Source of the DNA: DASVFB01 sp963766345
GTDB taxonomy: Bacteria; Actinomycetota; Thermoleophilia; Gaiellales; Gaiellaceae
Reading direction: 5' to 3'
NCBI GenBank assembly: GCA_963766345.1
Contig: CAVXZL010000012.1
Span: 372,001-436,000, forward strand
Length of the DNA stretch: 64,000 nt
Position 1 is the first letter of the stretch. Each line of letters begins with the position of its first letter. This document shows positions 52,687-60,049 of the stretch, in pieces. The notes beneath the pieces are model-generated. The model was not told the origin of the DNA. It saw nothing but the letters and a program-made list of their open reading frames with translations, and ran no database searches. The position numbers and the translations under genes are program-made.

Positions 52687-53649
52687 GTGTATCGCATCGC
52701 CCTCATCGCCCTGCTCGCCGCGCTGGTCGTGCCGGTCGCCGGCGCCCGCTCGACGGGCGGATCGATCTCGCTCGTCGCATATTCGACGCCCAAGGCGGCC
52801 TTCTCGACGATCATCCCCGCCTTCAACCAGACGGCCGCAGGGAAGGACGTGTCGTTCACGCAGTCCTACGGCCCCTCCGCCGACCAGGCGCAGGCGATCG
52901 TCAACGGCCTGCCCGCCGACGTCGTCGACCTCTCGCTCGAGCCGGACATGCGGACGCTCGTCAAGGCCGGCCTCGTCGCGCCGTCGTGGAACGCGAACAA
53001 GTACAAGGGCATCGTCACGCGCTCCGTCGTCGTGATCGTCTTCCGCCCGGGAAACCCGAAGCACATCCGAAGCTGGAACGACCTGGTCAAGCCGGGCGTG
53101 CAGGTGCTGACGCCGAACCCGGTCACGTCGGGCGGCGCGCGCTGGAACGTCCTCGCTGCTTACGGTGCGCAGCTGAAGCTCGGCAAGACTCCGAAGCAGG
53201 CCGAGCAGTACCTGAAGACGCTGTTCAAGCACGTCGTCGTGCAGGACAAGTCGGCCCGCGACGCGCTCAACACGTTCCTCGCCGGCAAGGGCGACGCGCT
53301 GCTCACGTACGAGAACGAGGCGCTGCTCGCACAGCACAGCGGCCAGCCCGTGTACTTCAACATCCCGAAGGCGACGATCCGCATCGACAACCCGATCGCG
53401 GTGACGTCGAAGAGCAAGCCCGAGGCGCAGGCGTTCCTCAAGTACCTCTACACGCCGGCGGCGCAGAAGCTCTTCGCGCAGAGCGGCTACCGCCCCGTCA
53501 TGAAGGTCGCCACGAAGGGCTACAGCTTCCCGGTCCGCCCGCAGCAGTTCACGGTCGACTACCTCGGCGGCTGGACGAAGATCCAGAAGAAGTTCTTCGA
53601 CCCGAACACGGGGCTGATGACGAAGATCGAGCAGGGCCTTGGCGGCTGA
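52687..53649 (+). CDS. cysP: Sulfate/thiosulfate ABC transporter substrate-binding protein
   Basis: The 320-residue product has an N-terminal signal peptide (to about residue 20). The sulfate-binding signature follows: 'SISLVAYSTPKAAFSTIIPA', 'SFTQSYGPSADQAQAIVNGL', 'ADVVDLSLEPDMRTLVKAGL', 'IVFRPGNPKHIRSWNDLVKP' and 'TPNPVTSGGARWNVLAAYGA'. These match Sbp/CysP. The GTG at 52687 follows AAAGGAG. It overlaps the start of the permease gene by 11 bp, and the order P-T-W-A is the normal transporter operon. No lipobox is visible, so anchoring, if any, is by the uncleaved signal. Confidence 0.92.
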   Translation: MYRIALIALLAALVVPVAGARSTGGSISLVAYSTPKAAFSTIIPAFNQTAAGKDVSFTQSYGPSADQAQAIVNGLPADVVDLSLEPDMRTLVKAGLVAPSWNANKYKGIVTRSVVVIVFRPGNPKHIRSWNDLVKPGVQVLTPNPVTSGGARWNVLAAYGAQLKLGKTPKQAEQYLKTLFKHVVVQDKSARDALNTFLAGKGDALLTYENEALLAQHSGQPVYFNIPKATIRIDNPIAVTSKSKPEAQAFLKYLYTPAAQKLFAQSGYRPVMKVATKGYSFPVRPQQFTVDYLGGWTKIQKKFFDPNTGLMTKIEQGLGG

Positions 53650-54460
53650 CGCGGCCGCCGTCCGCGCGCCTGCCGCCGCCCGGCGCCTCCCCGTCACGGA
53701 GGTGCTGGGCGGCGGCTTCATCGTCGGCTACCTGAGCCTCGTCGTCCTGCTCCCGCTCGCGGCGCTCGTCGCCGAGGCGGGGAACTTCCGGCACGCGGTG
53801 ACGAATCACGAGGCGGTCGCGGCGCTCGAGCTGACGCTCGTGCTCGCGGTCGCCGTGGCGCTGATCAACGCCGTGATCGGCACCGCGACCGCGTGGGTGC
53901 TCGTCCGGGACGACTTCCGCGGCAAGACCTTGGTCAACGCCGTCATCGACCTCCCCTTCGCGCTGCCGACGATCGTCGCGGGGCTGACGCTGCTCGCCTT
54001 GTACGGGCCGCGCGGCTGGACCGGCCTCAACCTCGCGTTCACGCGCGCGGGCGTGCTGCTCGCGCTGTTGTTCGTGACGCTGCCGTTCGTCGTGCGGAGC
54101 GTGCAGCCGGTGCTGCTCGAGCTCGACGCAGAGATGGAGGAGGCGGCCGCGTCGCTCGGCGCGCGGCCGGCCGGGATTTTCAGGCGGATCGTCTTTCCGA
54201 ACCTGCTGCCGGCGGTGCTGTCGGGCGTCGCACTTGCGTTCGCGCGTGCGGTCGGAGAGTTCGGCTCCGTCGTGTTGATCTCGGGCAACCTGCCGTTCAA
54301 GACCGAGGTCTCGTCCGTCTACATCTTCGGGAGGATCCAGTCGAACGACGCGGCGGGAGCGGCGTCGCTGTCGCTCGTGCTGCTCGCGATCTCGTTCGCC
54401 GCGCTCCTCCTCATCGGTGCTATTCGACGCTGGGCGACGAGGCATGATCGCCAGGCTTAG
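53639..54460 (+). CDS. cysT: Sulfate ABC transporter permease CysT
   Basis: The 273-residue product is an integral membrane protein with about six helices. It contains 'LVNAVIDLPFALPTIVAGLT' and the coupling-helix region 'EEAAASLGARPAGIFRRIVF' (EAA loop), ending 'AFARAVGEFGSVVLISGNLP', as in CysT/CysU. The TTG start overlaps the cysP stop, giving translational coupling. It forms the membrane channel together with CysW. Confidence 0.92.
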   Translation: MAADAAAVRAPAAARRLPVTEVLGGGFIVGYLSLVVLLPLAALVAEAGNFRHAVTNHEAVAALELTLVLAVAVALINAVIGTATAWVLVRDDFRGKTLVNAVIDLPFALPTIVAGLTLLALYGPRGWTGLNLAFTRAGVLLALLFVTLPFVVRSVQPVLLELDAEMEEAAASLGARPAGIFRRIVFPNLLPAVLSGVALAFARAVGEFGSVVLISGNLPFKTEVSSVYIFGRIQSNDAAGAASLSLVLLAISFAALLLIGAIRRWATRHDRQA

Positions 54461-55226
54461 CCTCCGCTTCGCCGTCTTGTTCTACATCGCGGCGATCCTG
54501 CTCGTGCCGGTCGGGCTCGTCTTCTGGCGGACGTTCGAGCACGGCGTCGGACCGGCGTGGGACTCCGTGTCGACGCCCGACGCGCGCCACGCGTTCTGGC
54601 TGACGCTGAAGATCGCGGCGATCGTCGTGCCGCTCAACACGATCTTCGGCATCGTCTGCGCGCTCGCGATCGTCCGTCACAGGTTCCCGGGGAAGGGCGT
54701 GCTGAACGCGGTCGTCGACCTCCCGCTCGCGCTCTCGCCGGTCGTGATCGGGCTCGCGCTCTTCCTGCTCTACGGCCGCAACGGCTGGCTCGAGTCGCTG
54801 CCGTTCCAGGTGCTGTTCTCGCTGCCCGGGATGGTGCTCGCGACGATGTTCGTCTCGCTGCCGTTCGTCGTGCGCGAGGTCGTGCCCGTGCTGCGCGAGA
54901 TCGGCACCGACCAGGAGCAGGCCGCGGCGACCCTCGGCGCCGGTCCGATCGCGACGTTCCGCCGCGTGACGCTGCCGGCGATCCGCTGGGCCGTCGCGTA
55001 CGGCGTCGTCCTCACGACCGCGCGGTCGATCGGCGAGTTCGGCGCCGTGAGCGTCGTCTCCGGTCGCATCAGCGGCAGGACGGAGACGCTGACGCTGCTC
55101 GTGCAGGACCGCTACGAGTCGTTCGACGTGACGGGCGCGTACGCCGCGTCCGTCGTGCTCGCGATGATCGCGGTCGCGACGCTCGTGTTGTTGACGATCT
55201 TCAAGCCCAAGGAGGAGCGCGCGTGA
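54444..55226 (+). CDS. cysW: Sulfate ABC transporter permease CysW
   Basis: The 260-residue permease shows 'LNAVVDLPLALSPVVIGLAL', the EAA loop 'EQAAATLGAGPIATFRRVTL' and 'TTARSIGEFGAVSVVSGRIS', the CysW pattern. The ATG at 54444 (MIARLSLRF) is preferred to an upstream in-frame start at 54417 because it gives the usual short cytoplasmic N-terminus. It overlaps cysT by 17 bp and its TGA overlaps the cysA GTG. Confidence 0.92.
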   Translation: MIARLSLRFAVLFYIAAILLVPVGLVFWRTFEHGVGPAWDSVSTPDARHAFWLTLKIAAIVVPLNTIFGIVCALAIVRHRFPGKGVLNAVVDLPLALSPVVIGLALFLLYGRNGWLESLPFQVLFSLPGMVLATMFVSLPFVVREVVPVLREIGTDQEQAAATLGAGPIATFRRVTLPAIRWAVAYGVVLTTARSIGEFGAVSVVSGRISGRTETLTLLVQDRYESFDVTGAYAASVVLAMIAVATLVLLTIFKPKEERA

Positions 55227-56203
55227 TCTCGGTTCGCAACGTCACGAAGAGGTTCGGCGAGTTCGTGGCACTCGACGGCGTTTCGGTCGACGTCGAAAGC
55301 GGCGCGCTGCTCGCGCTGCTCGGCCCGAGCGGCTCCGGCAAGTCGACGCTGCTGCGTGTGATCGCCGGGCTCGAGCGGCCGGACACCGGCGACGTGTTCA
55401 TCTCCGGGCGCGAAGCGACCCGGTTGAGGCCGCAGGAGCGAGGGGTCGGCTTCGTCTTCCAGCACTACGCGCCGTTCAAGCACATGACGGTCGCCGACAA
55501 CGTCGCGTTCGGCCTGACGGTGCGCAAGCGGCCGAAGGCGGAGATCTCGGCGCGCGTGCACGAGCTGCTCGAGCTCGTCCAGCTCGAGGGTCTCGGCAAG
55601 CGGTACCCCGCACAGCTGTCCGGCGGTCAGCGGCAGCGCATGGCGCTCGCACGCGCCCTCGCCGTCGAGCCTGAGGTGCTCTTGCTCGACGAGCCGTTCG
55701 GTGCGCTCGACGCGCGCGTTCGGCAGGAGCTCCGCGAGTGGCTGCGCCGCCTCCACGACGAGGTGCACGTAACGACGGTCTTCGTCACGCACGACCAGGA
55801 GGAGGCGATGCAGATCGCCGACGAGATCGTGCTGCTCAACCGCGGGACGATCGAGCAGATCGGCTCGCCGCAGGACCTCTACGAGCGGCCGGCGAACGAG
55901 TTCGTGCTCACGTTCGTCGGCGAGGCGACGGGCTTCCGCGGCGAGCTCGTGCGCCCGCACGACGTCGTGCTCTCGACGCTGCCGGAACCCGACGCGCACG
56001 AGGCGCTCGTCGAACGGATCGCGTACCTCGGCTTCGAGGTGCGGGCGCAGCTCGTCCTCGGCGAGGGACAGCGCTTCGACGCGCAGCTCACGCACGACGA
56101 GGCCGAGCGGCTCGAGCTGGCGCCCGGGCAAATCGTCTACGCGCGGCTAGTGGGGCGACCAGGCCTCGGGGTCGCGGACGAGGTCGCGAACGCGGTCGGG
56201 TAG
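55223..56203 (+). CDS. cysA: Sulfate ABC transporter ATP-binding protein
   Basis: The 326-residue ATPase has Walker A 'GPSGSGKST' (residues 34-42), a Q-loop in 'VGFVFQHYAPFKHMT', signature 'LSGGQRQRMALARALA', Walker B 'VLLLDEPFGALDAR' and H-loop 'VFVTHDQEEAM'. A C-terminal TOBE-like domain starting near 'GFRGELVRPHDVVL' is present as in CysA. GTG at 55223 with GGAGGAG upstream fixes the start. Its last 57 bp overlap the 3' end of the convergent Rrf2 gene, an uncommon arrangement. Confidence 0.93.
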   Translation: MISVRNVTKRFGEFVALDGVSVDVESGALLALLGPSGSGKSTLLRVIAGLERPDTGDVFISGREATRLRPQERGVGFVFQHYAPFKHMTVADNVAFGLTVRKRPKAEISARVHELLELVQLEGLGKRYPAQLSGGQRQRMALARALAVEPEVLLLDEPFGALDARVRQELREWLRRLHDEVHVTTVFVTHDQEEAMQIADEIVLLNRGTIEQIGSPQDLYERPANEFVLTFVGEATGFRGELVRPHDVVLSTLPEPDAHEALVERIAYLGFEVRAQLVLGEGQRFDAQLTHDEAERLELAPGQIVYARLVGRPGLGVADEVANAVG

Positions 56204-56602
56204 CTCGTCCGCAGCGACGTCTGCGAGCGTCACGTCCTCGAGCACGGCGCGGATGTTCGCCCGCAGCGCGACGAAGACGTCGCGAAGCGCGGTTGCCGCG
56301 CCCTCGTACTCGAGCTCCTCGGGACGGACGCCGCGCACGTTCGCAAGCGGGCCTTCGACCGCGCGGATGACGTCGGCGAGGGAGATCTCGCCCGGCGGCT
56401 TCGCGAGCCAGTAGCCGCCTTCCGCGCCGCGCTGGCTCGCGACGAGGCCGGCGTGCTTGAGGTCGAGCAGGATCTGCTCGAGGAACCGGAGCGGGATGCC
56501 CTGCGCGCGGGCGAGCGCCTCCGCCTTCACGTGGCCTTCGCCGCCGGTCGCGAGCTCGAGCGACGCCCGGAGCGCGTAGTCCGCCTTCGCAGAGAGGCGC
56601 AT
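56147..56602 (-). CDS. Rrf2-family transcriptional regulator (CymR-like)
   Basis: The 151-residue protein begins 'MRLSAKADYALRASLELATG', typical of Rrf2. The winged HTH 'ARAQGIPLRFLEQILLDLKH' and the wing 'LVASQRGAEGGYWLAKPPGE' follow, then 'ISLADVIRAVEGPLANVRG'. It has no cysteines, so it is not an Fe-S sensor of the IscR/NsrR kind. Cys-free Rrf2 proteins such as CymR control sulfur assimilation, which fits its place against the cys transporter. It may instead be co-transcribed after holB-tmk, since all three are on the minus strand. Confidence 0.88.
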   Translation of the reverse strand: MRLSAKADYALRASLELATGGEGHVKAEALARAQGIPLRFLEQILLDLKHAGLVASQRGAEGGYWLAKPPGEISLADVIRAVEGPLANVRGVRPEELEYEGAATALRDVFVALRANIRAVLEDVTLADVAADELPDRVRDLVRDPEAWSPH

Positions 56603-56608
56603 TGGCGG

Positions 56609-57694
56609 CTACGCCGGCGCGGGCGCCGGCGCGCCGCCGAGCTCGCCGTGGATGCGCACGAACAGCGAGTCGAGCGCGAGCTGCGGCGCGATGTTGAACT
56701 CCTCGAACGCGCGCCACGTCTCGCGCACGTGCTCGCACGCGGCCTCGGCGCCCTCGATGCGATCGCGCGACGCGTCCTCGTCCAGCGTCCCGAGCCGGTC
56801 GGAGTGCACGACGGCGTCGCGCGCGCCGACCGCGACGGCGATCAGGTCGCGATACCACCACGCGAGCTCCTCGAGGGAGGCGAGCAGCTCGTCGCGCTCG
56901 GCCCGCCGCTGAGCGCGGCGAACTCGCTGCTCCGCCTCGCGGCCGGTGAGCTCCATCGCCTGGACGTACTCCTCGGCCTCGGTGCGCGCGTCCGTGCCGC
57001 GCTGCTTGATCCCTTCGAGGAGCGCGCGCGCCGCCTCGCCGGAGTCGAAGCGGTCGGCGCCGTAGACGCTGCGGGCAACGTCGAGCAACCGCTCGCGACG
57101 GGCGCGGCCATCGGGGTCGAGCAACCGCTCGGCGCGATCGAGGCGCCCGGCGGCGAGCCGGGCGATCGCGTTGAGATCGTCGGCCGCGAGACCGGGCGCA
57201 CGCTCGAGCAGGTCGGCTCGCACCGCCGCCTCCGACAGGCGCCGGAACGGCACGAGCTGGCAGCGCGAGAGGATCGTCTCCGGCAGCGGCCCGAGGTCGT
57301 CGGCGACGAGGACGATGACCGCGTACGCGGGCGGCTCCTCGAGATCCTTGAGCAGCGCGTCGGCGGCGGCCTCGTTCATCGTGTGCGCGTCGAGGATCAC
57401 GTACACGCGCCGCGACGCTTCGAACGGGCGCATGTGCAGGTCGCGGCGAAGCCTGCGGATCTCGTCGATCAGCACCTGGTCGCCGACGGGCTCGAGCACG
57501 TAGAGGTCCGGGTGCGTCCCGCGCTCGACGCGGCCGCGGTCGCCGATCAGCTCGCCGGCGAACGCCGTCGCCGCGCGGCGTTTGCCCACCCCGGGAGGAC
57601 CATGGAAGAGGTACGCGTGCGCCGGCCCCTCCGCGAGCGCGGCCGCGAGCAGGCGCTTGGCCTCCTCCTGCTCAGGAAAGGTCTCGAACGCCAT
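56609..57694 (-). CDS. holB: DNA polymerase III delta-prime subunit
   Basis: The 361-residue protein has Walker A 'FHGPPGVGKRRAATAF', 'DEIRRLRRDLHMRPFEASRR' (delta-prime type), 'VYVILDAHTMNEAAADALLK' (Walker B region, degenerate), 'DLEEPPAYAVIVLVADD' and 'ETILSRCQLVPFR' (SRC motif). The Cys4 zinc site of many HolB proteins is not seen. It acts in the clamp loader of the replisome. It overlaps the 3' end of tmk by 23 bp; the tmk-holB pair is a widespread housekeeping order. Confidence 0.9.
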   Translation of the reverse strand: MAFETFPEQEEAKRLLAAALAEGPAHAYLFHGPPGVGKRRAATAFAGELIGDRGRVERGTHPDLYVLEPVGDQVLIDEIRRLRRDLHMRPFEASRRVYVILDAHTMNEAAADALLKDLEEPPAYAVIVLVADDLGPLPETILSRCQLVPFRRLSEAAVRADLLERAPGLAADDLNAIARLAAGRLDRAERLLDPDGRARRERLLDVARSVYGADRFDSGEAARALLEGIKQRGTDARTEAEEYVQAMELTGREAEQRVRRAQRRAERDELLASLEELAWWYRDLIAVAVGARDAVVHSDRLGTLDEDASRDRIEGAEAACEHVRETWRAFEEFNIAPQLALDSLFVRIHGELGGAPAPAPA

Positions 57695-58271
57695 CCCTGA
57701 CGATTCTCGCGAGGTCGGCCGCCGGACGCGAGCCGTCCAGCTTCGTGATCCGTTCCGGGAACATGCCGGCGACCTCCTCGTACGCGGCGCCGACGGCCGC
57801 CTGGAACTCGATTCCCTCGCGCTCGATGCGGTCGGCGTCGCCCTCCGAACGTCGAGCCGCCTCGCCGGCAGCGAGCACGACGAGGAACGTCCGGTCGGGG
57901 AGCAGTCCCTGCGTCGCCTGCAGGTTGAGCTCGAGCACGTGCTCGACGCCGAGCCCTCGCGCGATGCCCTGGTACGCGAGCGACGAGTCGACGTAGCGGT
58001 CGCACACGACGTCGGCGCCGGAGGCTACGGCGGGGCGAATGACCTCGTCGACGAGTTGCGCGCGCGCGGCGGCGAAGAGCGCGGCTTCGGCCCACGGCGC
58101 GATGTCGACGTCGTGCTCGAGGAGCAGCGCGCGAACACGCTCGCCGAGCTGCGTCCCTCCCGGCTCGCGGGTTGCCACGACGTTCCGGCCGTCCGCGCGA
58201 AGTGCCGCGACGAGCAGTTCCGCCTGCGTCGTCTTGCCGCTGCCGTCGATTCCCTCGAACGTCACGAACAC
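57672..58271 (-). CDS. tmk: Thymidylate kinase
   Basis: The 199-residue enzyme shows the P-loop 'MFVTFEGIDGSGKTTQAELL', 'TREPGGTQLGERVRALLL', 'DVVCDRYVDSSLAYQG' (DR(Y/H) motif) and a LID segment 'ADRIEREGIEFQ'. It phosphorylates dTMP to dTDP for DNA synthesis. The gene is intact, with the normal length, and divergent from the LytR_C protein gene by 44 bp. Confidence 0.94.
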   Translation of the reverse strand: MFVTFEGIDGSGKTTQAELLVAALRADGRNVVATREPGGTQLGERVRALLLEHDVDIAPWAEAALFAAARAQLVDEVIRPAVASGADVVCDRYVDSSLAYQGIARGLGVEHVLELNLQATQGLLPDRTFLVVLAAGEAARRSEGDADRIEREGIEFQAAVGAAYEEVAGMFPERITKLDGSRPAADLARIVRDGVRDLS

Positions 58272-58315
58272 TGTTCGGGAGGATAAGGACGTCGTCCGGC
58301 GAACGATTTCGGTCC

Positions 58316-58819
58316 GTGGAATCGTCGTACGCCCCGACCTTCGACGCTGCCCGCTGGCGCACGGCGACCATCGTCGTTTCCGCGGTGGCGGCGCTCGAGC
58401 TGGCGGTGCTGCTGGCGATCGGGGTGACGCTGCTCGGCAAGTCCGTCGCGCATCGCGTGCAGGGCGCGGCGCTCGCCAGGGCGGCGGGCGTGCAGCCGGT
58501 CACGAAGCCCGGGCCGGCGGGGAAGCCTCGGCTCATGCGCAGCAACACGGACGTCCTCGTGCTGAACGGCGGCGGCGTCACCGGCGCGGCCGGCATCGCC
58601 GCGGACGCGTTGCAGGCGCGCGGGTACCGGATCACGTCGGTCGGCAACGCGAGGAAGCAGTCGAGCGCGACGCGGACGCTCGTGATGTACCGGCCCGGCT
58701 ACCGGGCCGAGGCCGCGCGCCTGGCGCGGGACGTGCACACGACGATCGTCGCGCCGCTCGACGGGATGCGACCCGCCGCGCTCATGGGCGCGCAGATCGT
58801 CCTCGTCGTCGGGCACTAG
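58316..58819 (+). CDS. Membrane-anchored LytR C-terminal-domain protein
   Basis: From the GTG at 58316 the 167-residue product has one N-terminal helix (about 20-43, 'TIVVSAVAALELAVLLAIGV'), a Pro-rich spacer and a LytR_C domain: 'TDVLVLNGGGVTGAAGIAAD', 'ALQARGYRITSVGNA', 'TLVMYRPGYRAEAARLARDV'. The 'vLNG.g..G.A' motif defines the family, often found alone or after LCP domains that attach glycopolymers to the wall. The lack of an LCP domain means no transferase activity is expected. Confidence 0.82.
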   Translation: MESSYAPTFDAARWRTATIVVSAVAALELAVLLAIGVTLLGKSVAHRVQGAALARAAGVQPVTKPGPAGKPRLMRSNTDVLVLNGGGVTGAAGIAADALQARGYRITSVGNARKQSSATRTLVMYRPGYRAEAARLARDVHTTIVAPLDGMRPAALMGAQIVLVVGH

Positions 58820-58837
58820 CCCTTTCGGACATGCACT

Positions 58838-58959
58838 GAGTCCAGGACTCGGGGCGTGTCTCGAGAGGGCGCTTGTTTCGGTGAAATGCGCTGCATCTCG
58901 GCGGGTCGCGCCGCAGACGCATCGCCTGCTTGGGCCGTGGCCCGAGTCCAGGACTCGGG
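58838..58959. repeat. Two copies of a GAGTCCAGGACTC palindrome in a convergent intergenic gap
   Basis: The 13-bp palindrome GAGTCCAGGACTC occurs at 58838-58850 and again at 58944-58956, where it extends to a perfect 19-bp palindrome (58941-58959, CCCGAGTCCAGGACTCGGG). Both copies are followed by CGGG(G/A)CG. The gap lies between two converging genes, so it may serve as a bidirectional terminator or be a dispersed REP-like or MITE-like element. Confidence 0.6.
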
Positions 58960-58969
58960 ACGTCGCCGG

Positions 58970-60049
58970 TTAGGACACGTTGACGACGACACGCTGCACG
59001 GCGTTGTTGGCGTAGCCGCCGACGTTCCACTCGCCGTCGAGCGGCTGCTCGTTTCCGGCCTCGTCTCGCGCGCGGACGCAGAGCTCGTGTCGCCCGGCCG
59101 CCGCGTCCCACTCGTACGTCCACGCCGACCACGCCCACGGCGAGTCCACGTCGTGGTCGACGCGAGCCGGCTCCCACGTCTCGCCGCCGTCGACGCTCAC
59201 CTCGACCGCCGCCACCCGCGCCCAACCGGACCACGCGCGGCCGCGCACCACGCACCGGCCCGGCTCGAGGAACCGCTCGCGCGAGTGGAAGTCCGGCACG
59301 CCCGGCGGCACGACGAGCGCGTGCGGCGCCATCCGTGTCAGCGGCTCGCCCTCGTCGTCCTCGTCGCGTTGCAGCCGGTAGCGCTTCGCCATCTGAAAGC
59401 CCTCGAACGGCCGGTCGACGACGTCGATCCGCGCGAGCCACTTGACGCTCGTCATGCCGTACCAGCCGGGCACGAGCAGGCGCAGCGGGAAGCCGTGCTG
59501 CGGCGGCAGCGGGACGCCGCTCAACTCGAACGCGAGGAGCACCTCGTCTCGCATCGCCTCCGACAGCGGCAGGCTGCGCTGGTAGTTCTGCTCGACCTCT
59601 TCCTCGAGGCCACGGTCGAGGCCGGTGAAGACGACCTCCGCCGCGCCGTCGCGCACGCCGGCTTCGTCGAGCACGTCGCGCAGGCGGACGCCCCGCCACG
59701 CGCCCGTGCCGACGGCCTCGTGCAGCCACGGCTGGCTGTCGACGTGCGGCGCGAGGCTCGCGCGCCCGTTGCCGGCGCACTCCATCGTCGCCACGACCTC
59801 GACCGAAGGACGCGCGCGCAGCTCGTCGAGCGACAGCGTCAACGGCCGCTCGACGTCGCCCTCGACGAGAAGCCGCCACGTCGCGGGGTCGACGGCGGGA
59901 ATGTCGTAGTGGATCAGCAGGTAGTGCAGACCGAGCGGCGTGACCGGGTAGGCGAGCGCCTCCAGCGGCATCCCGTGATTCCGCGCGGCCATCTGGAGCT
60001 GCTCGCGGCTGATCGCCTTCTCGACCTCGATGCCGCGGATCGTACTCAA
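58970..60049 (-). CDS. Sulfite-oxidase-family molybdopterin oxidoreductase
   Basis: The product of about 359 residues reads 'TWRLLVEGDVERPLTLSLDE', 'VEVVATMECAGNGRASLAPH' (Cys ligand of Mo), 'VGTGAWRGVRLRDVLDEAGV' and 'PQHGFPLRLLVPGWYGMTSV', with 'VKWLARIDVVDRPFEGFQMA' and an Ig-like dimerisation domain ending 'AVEVSVDGGETWEPARVDHD'. These are the Mo-cofactor and dimer domains of sulfite oxidases. No Tat signal or heme domain is seen, so it is probably cytoplasmic, with substrate sulfite or a related S/N-oxide. The TTG at 60049 overlaps the stop of the preceding ligase-like gene (TTGA). Confidence 0.85.
   Translation of the reverse strand: MSTIRGIEVEKAISREQLQMAARNHGMPLEALAYPVTPLGLHYLLIHYDIPAVDPATWRLLVEGDVERPLTLSLDELRARPSVEVVATMECAGNGRASLAPHVDSQPWLHEAVGTGAWRGVRLRDVLDEAGVRDGAAEVVFTGLDRGLEEEVEQNYQRSLPLSEAMRDEVLLAFELSGVPLPPQHGFPLRLLVPGWYGMTSVKWLARIDVVDRPFEGFQMAKRYRLQRDEDDEGEPLTRMAPHALVVPPGVPDFHSRERFLEPGRCVVRGRAWSGWARVAAVEVSVDGGETWEPARVDHDVDSPWAWSAWTYEWDAAAGRHELCVRARDEAGNEQPLDGEWNVGGYANNAVQRVVVNVS

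Noticed and set aside
54557..55222. Extension of the cysA frame upstream to 54557
   Set aside because: The extra 222 residues are Arg/Ala/Asp-rich and overlap cysW. The GTG at 55223 has a strong GGAGGAG and the ABC domain begins right there.
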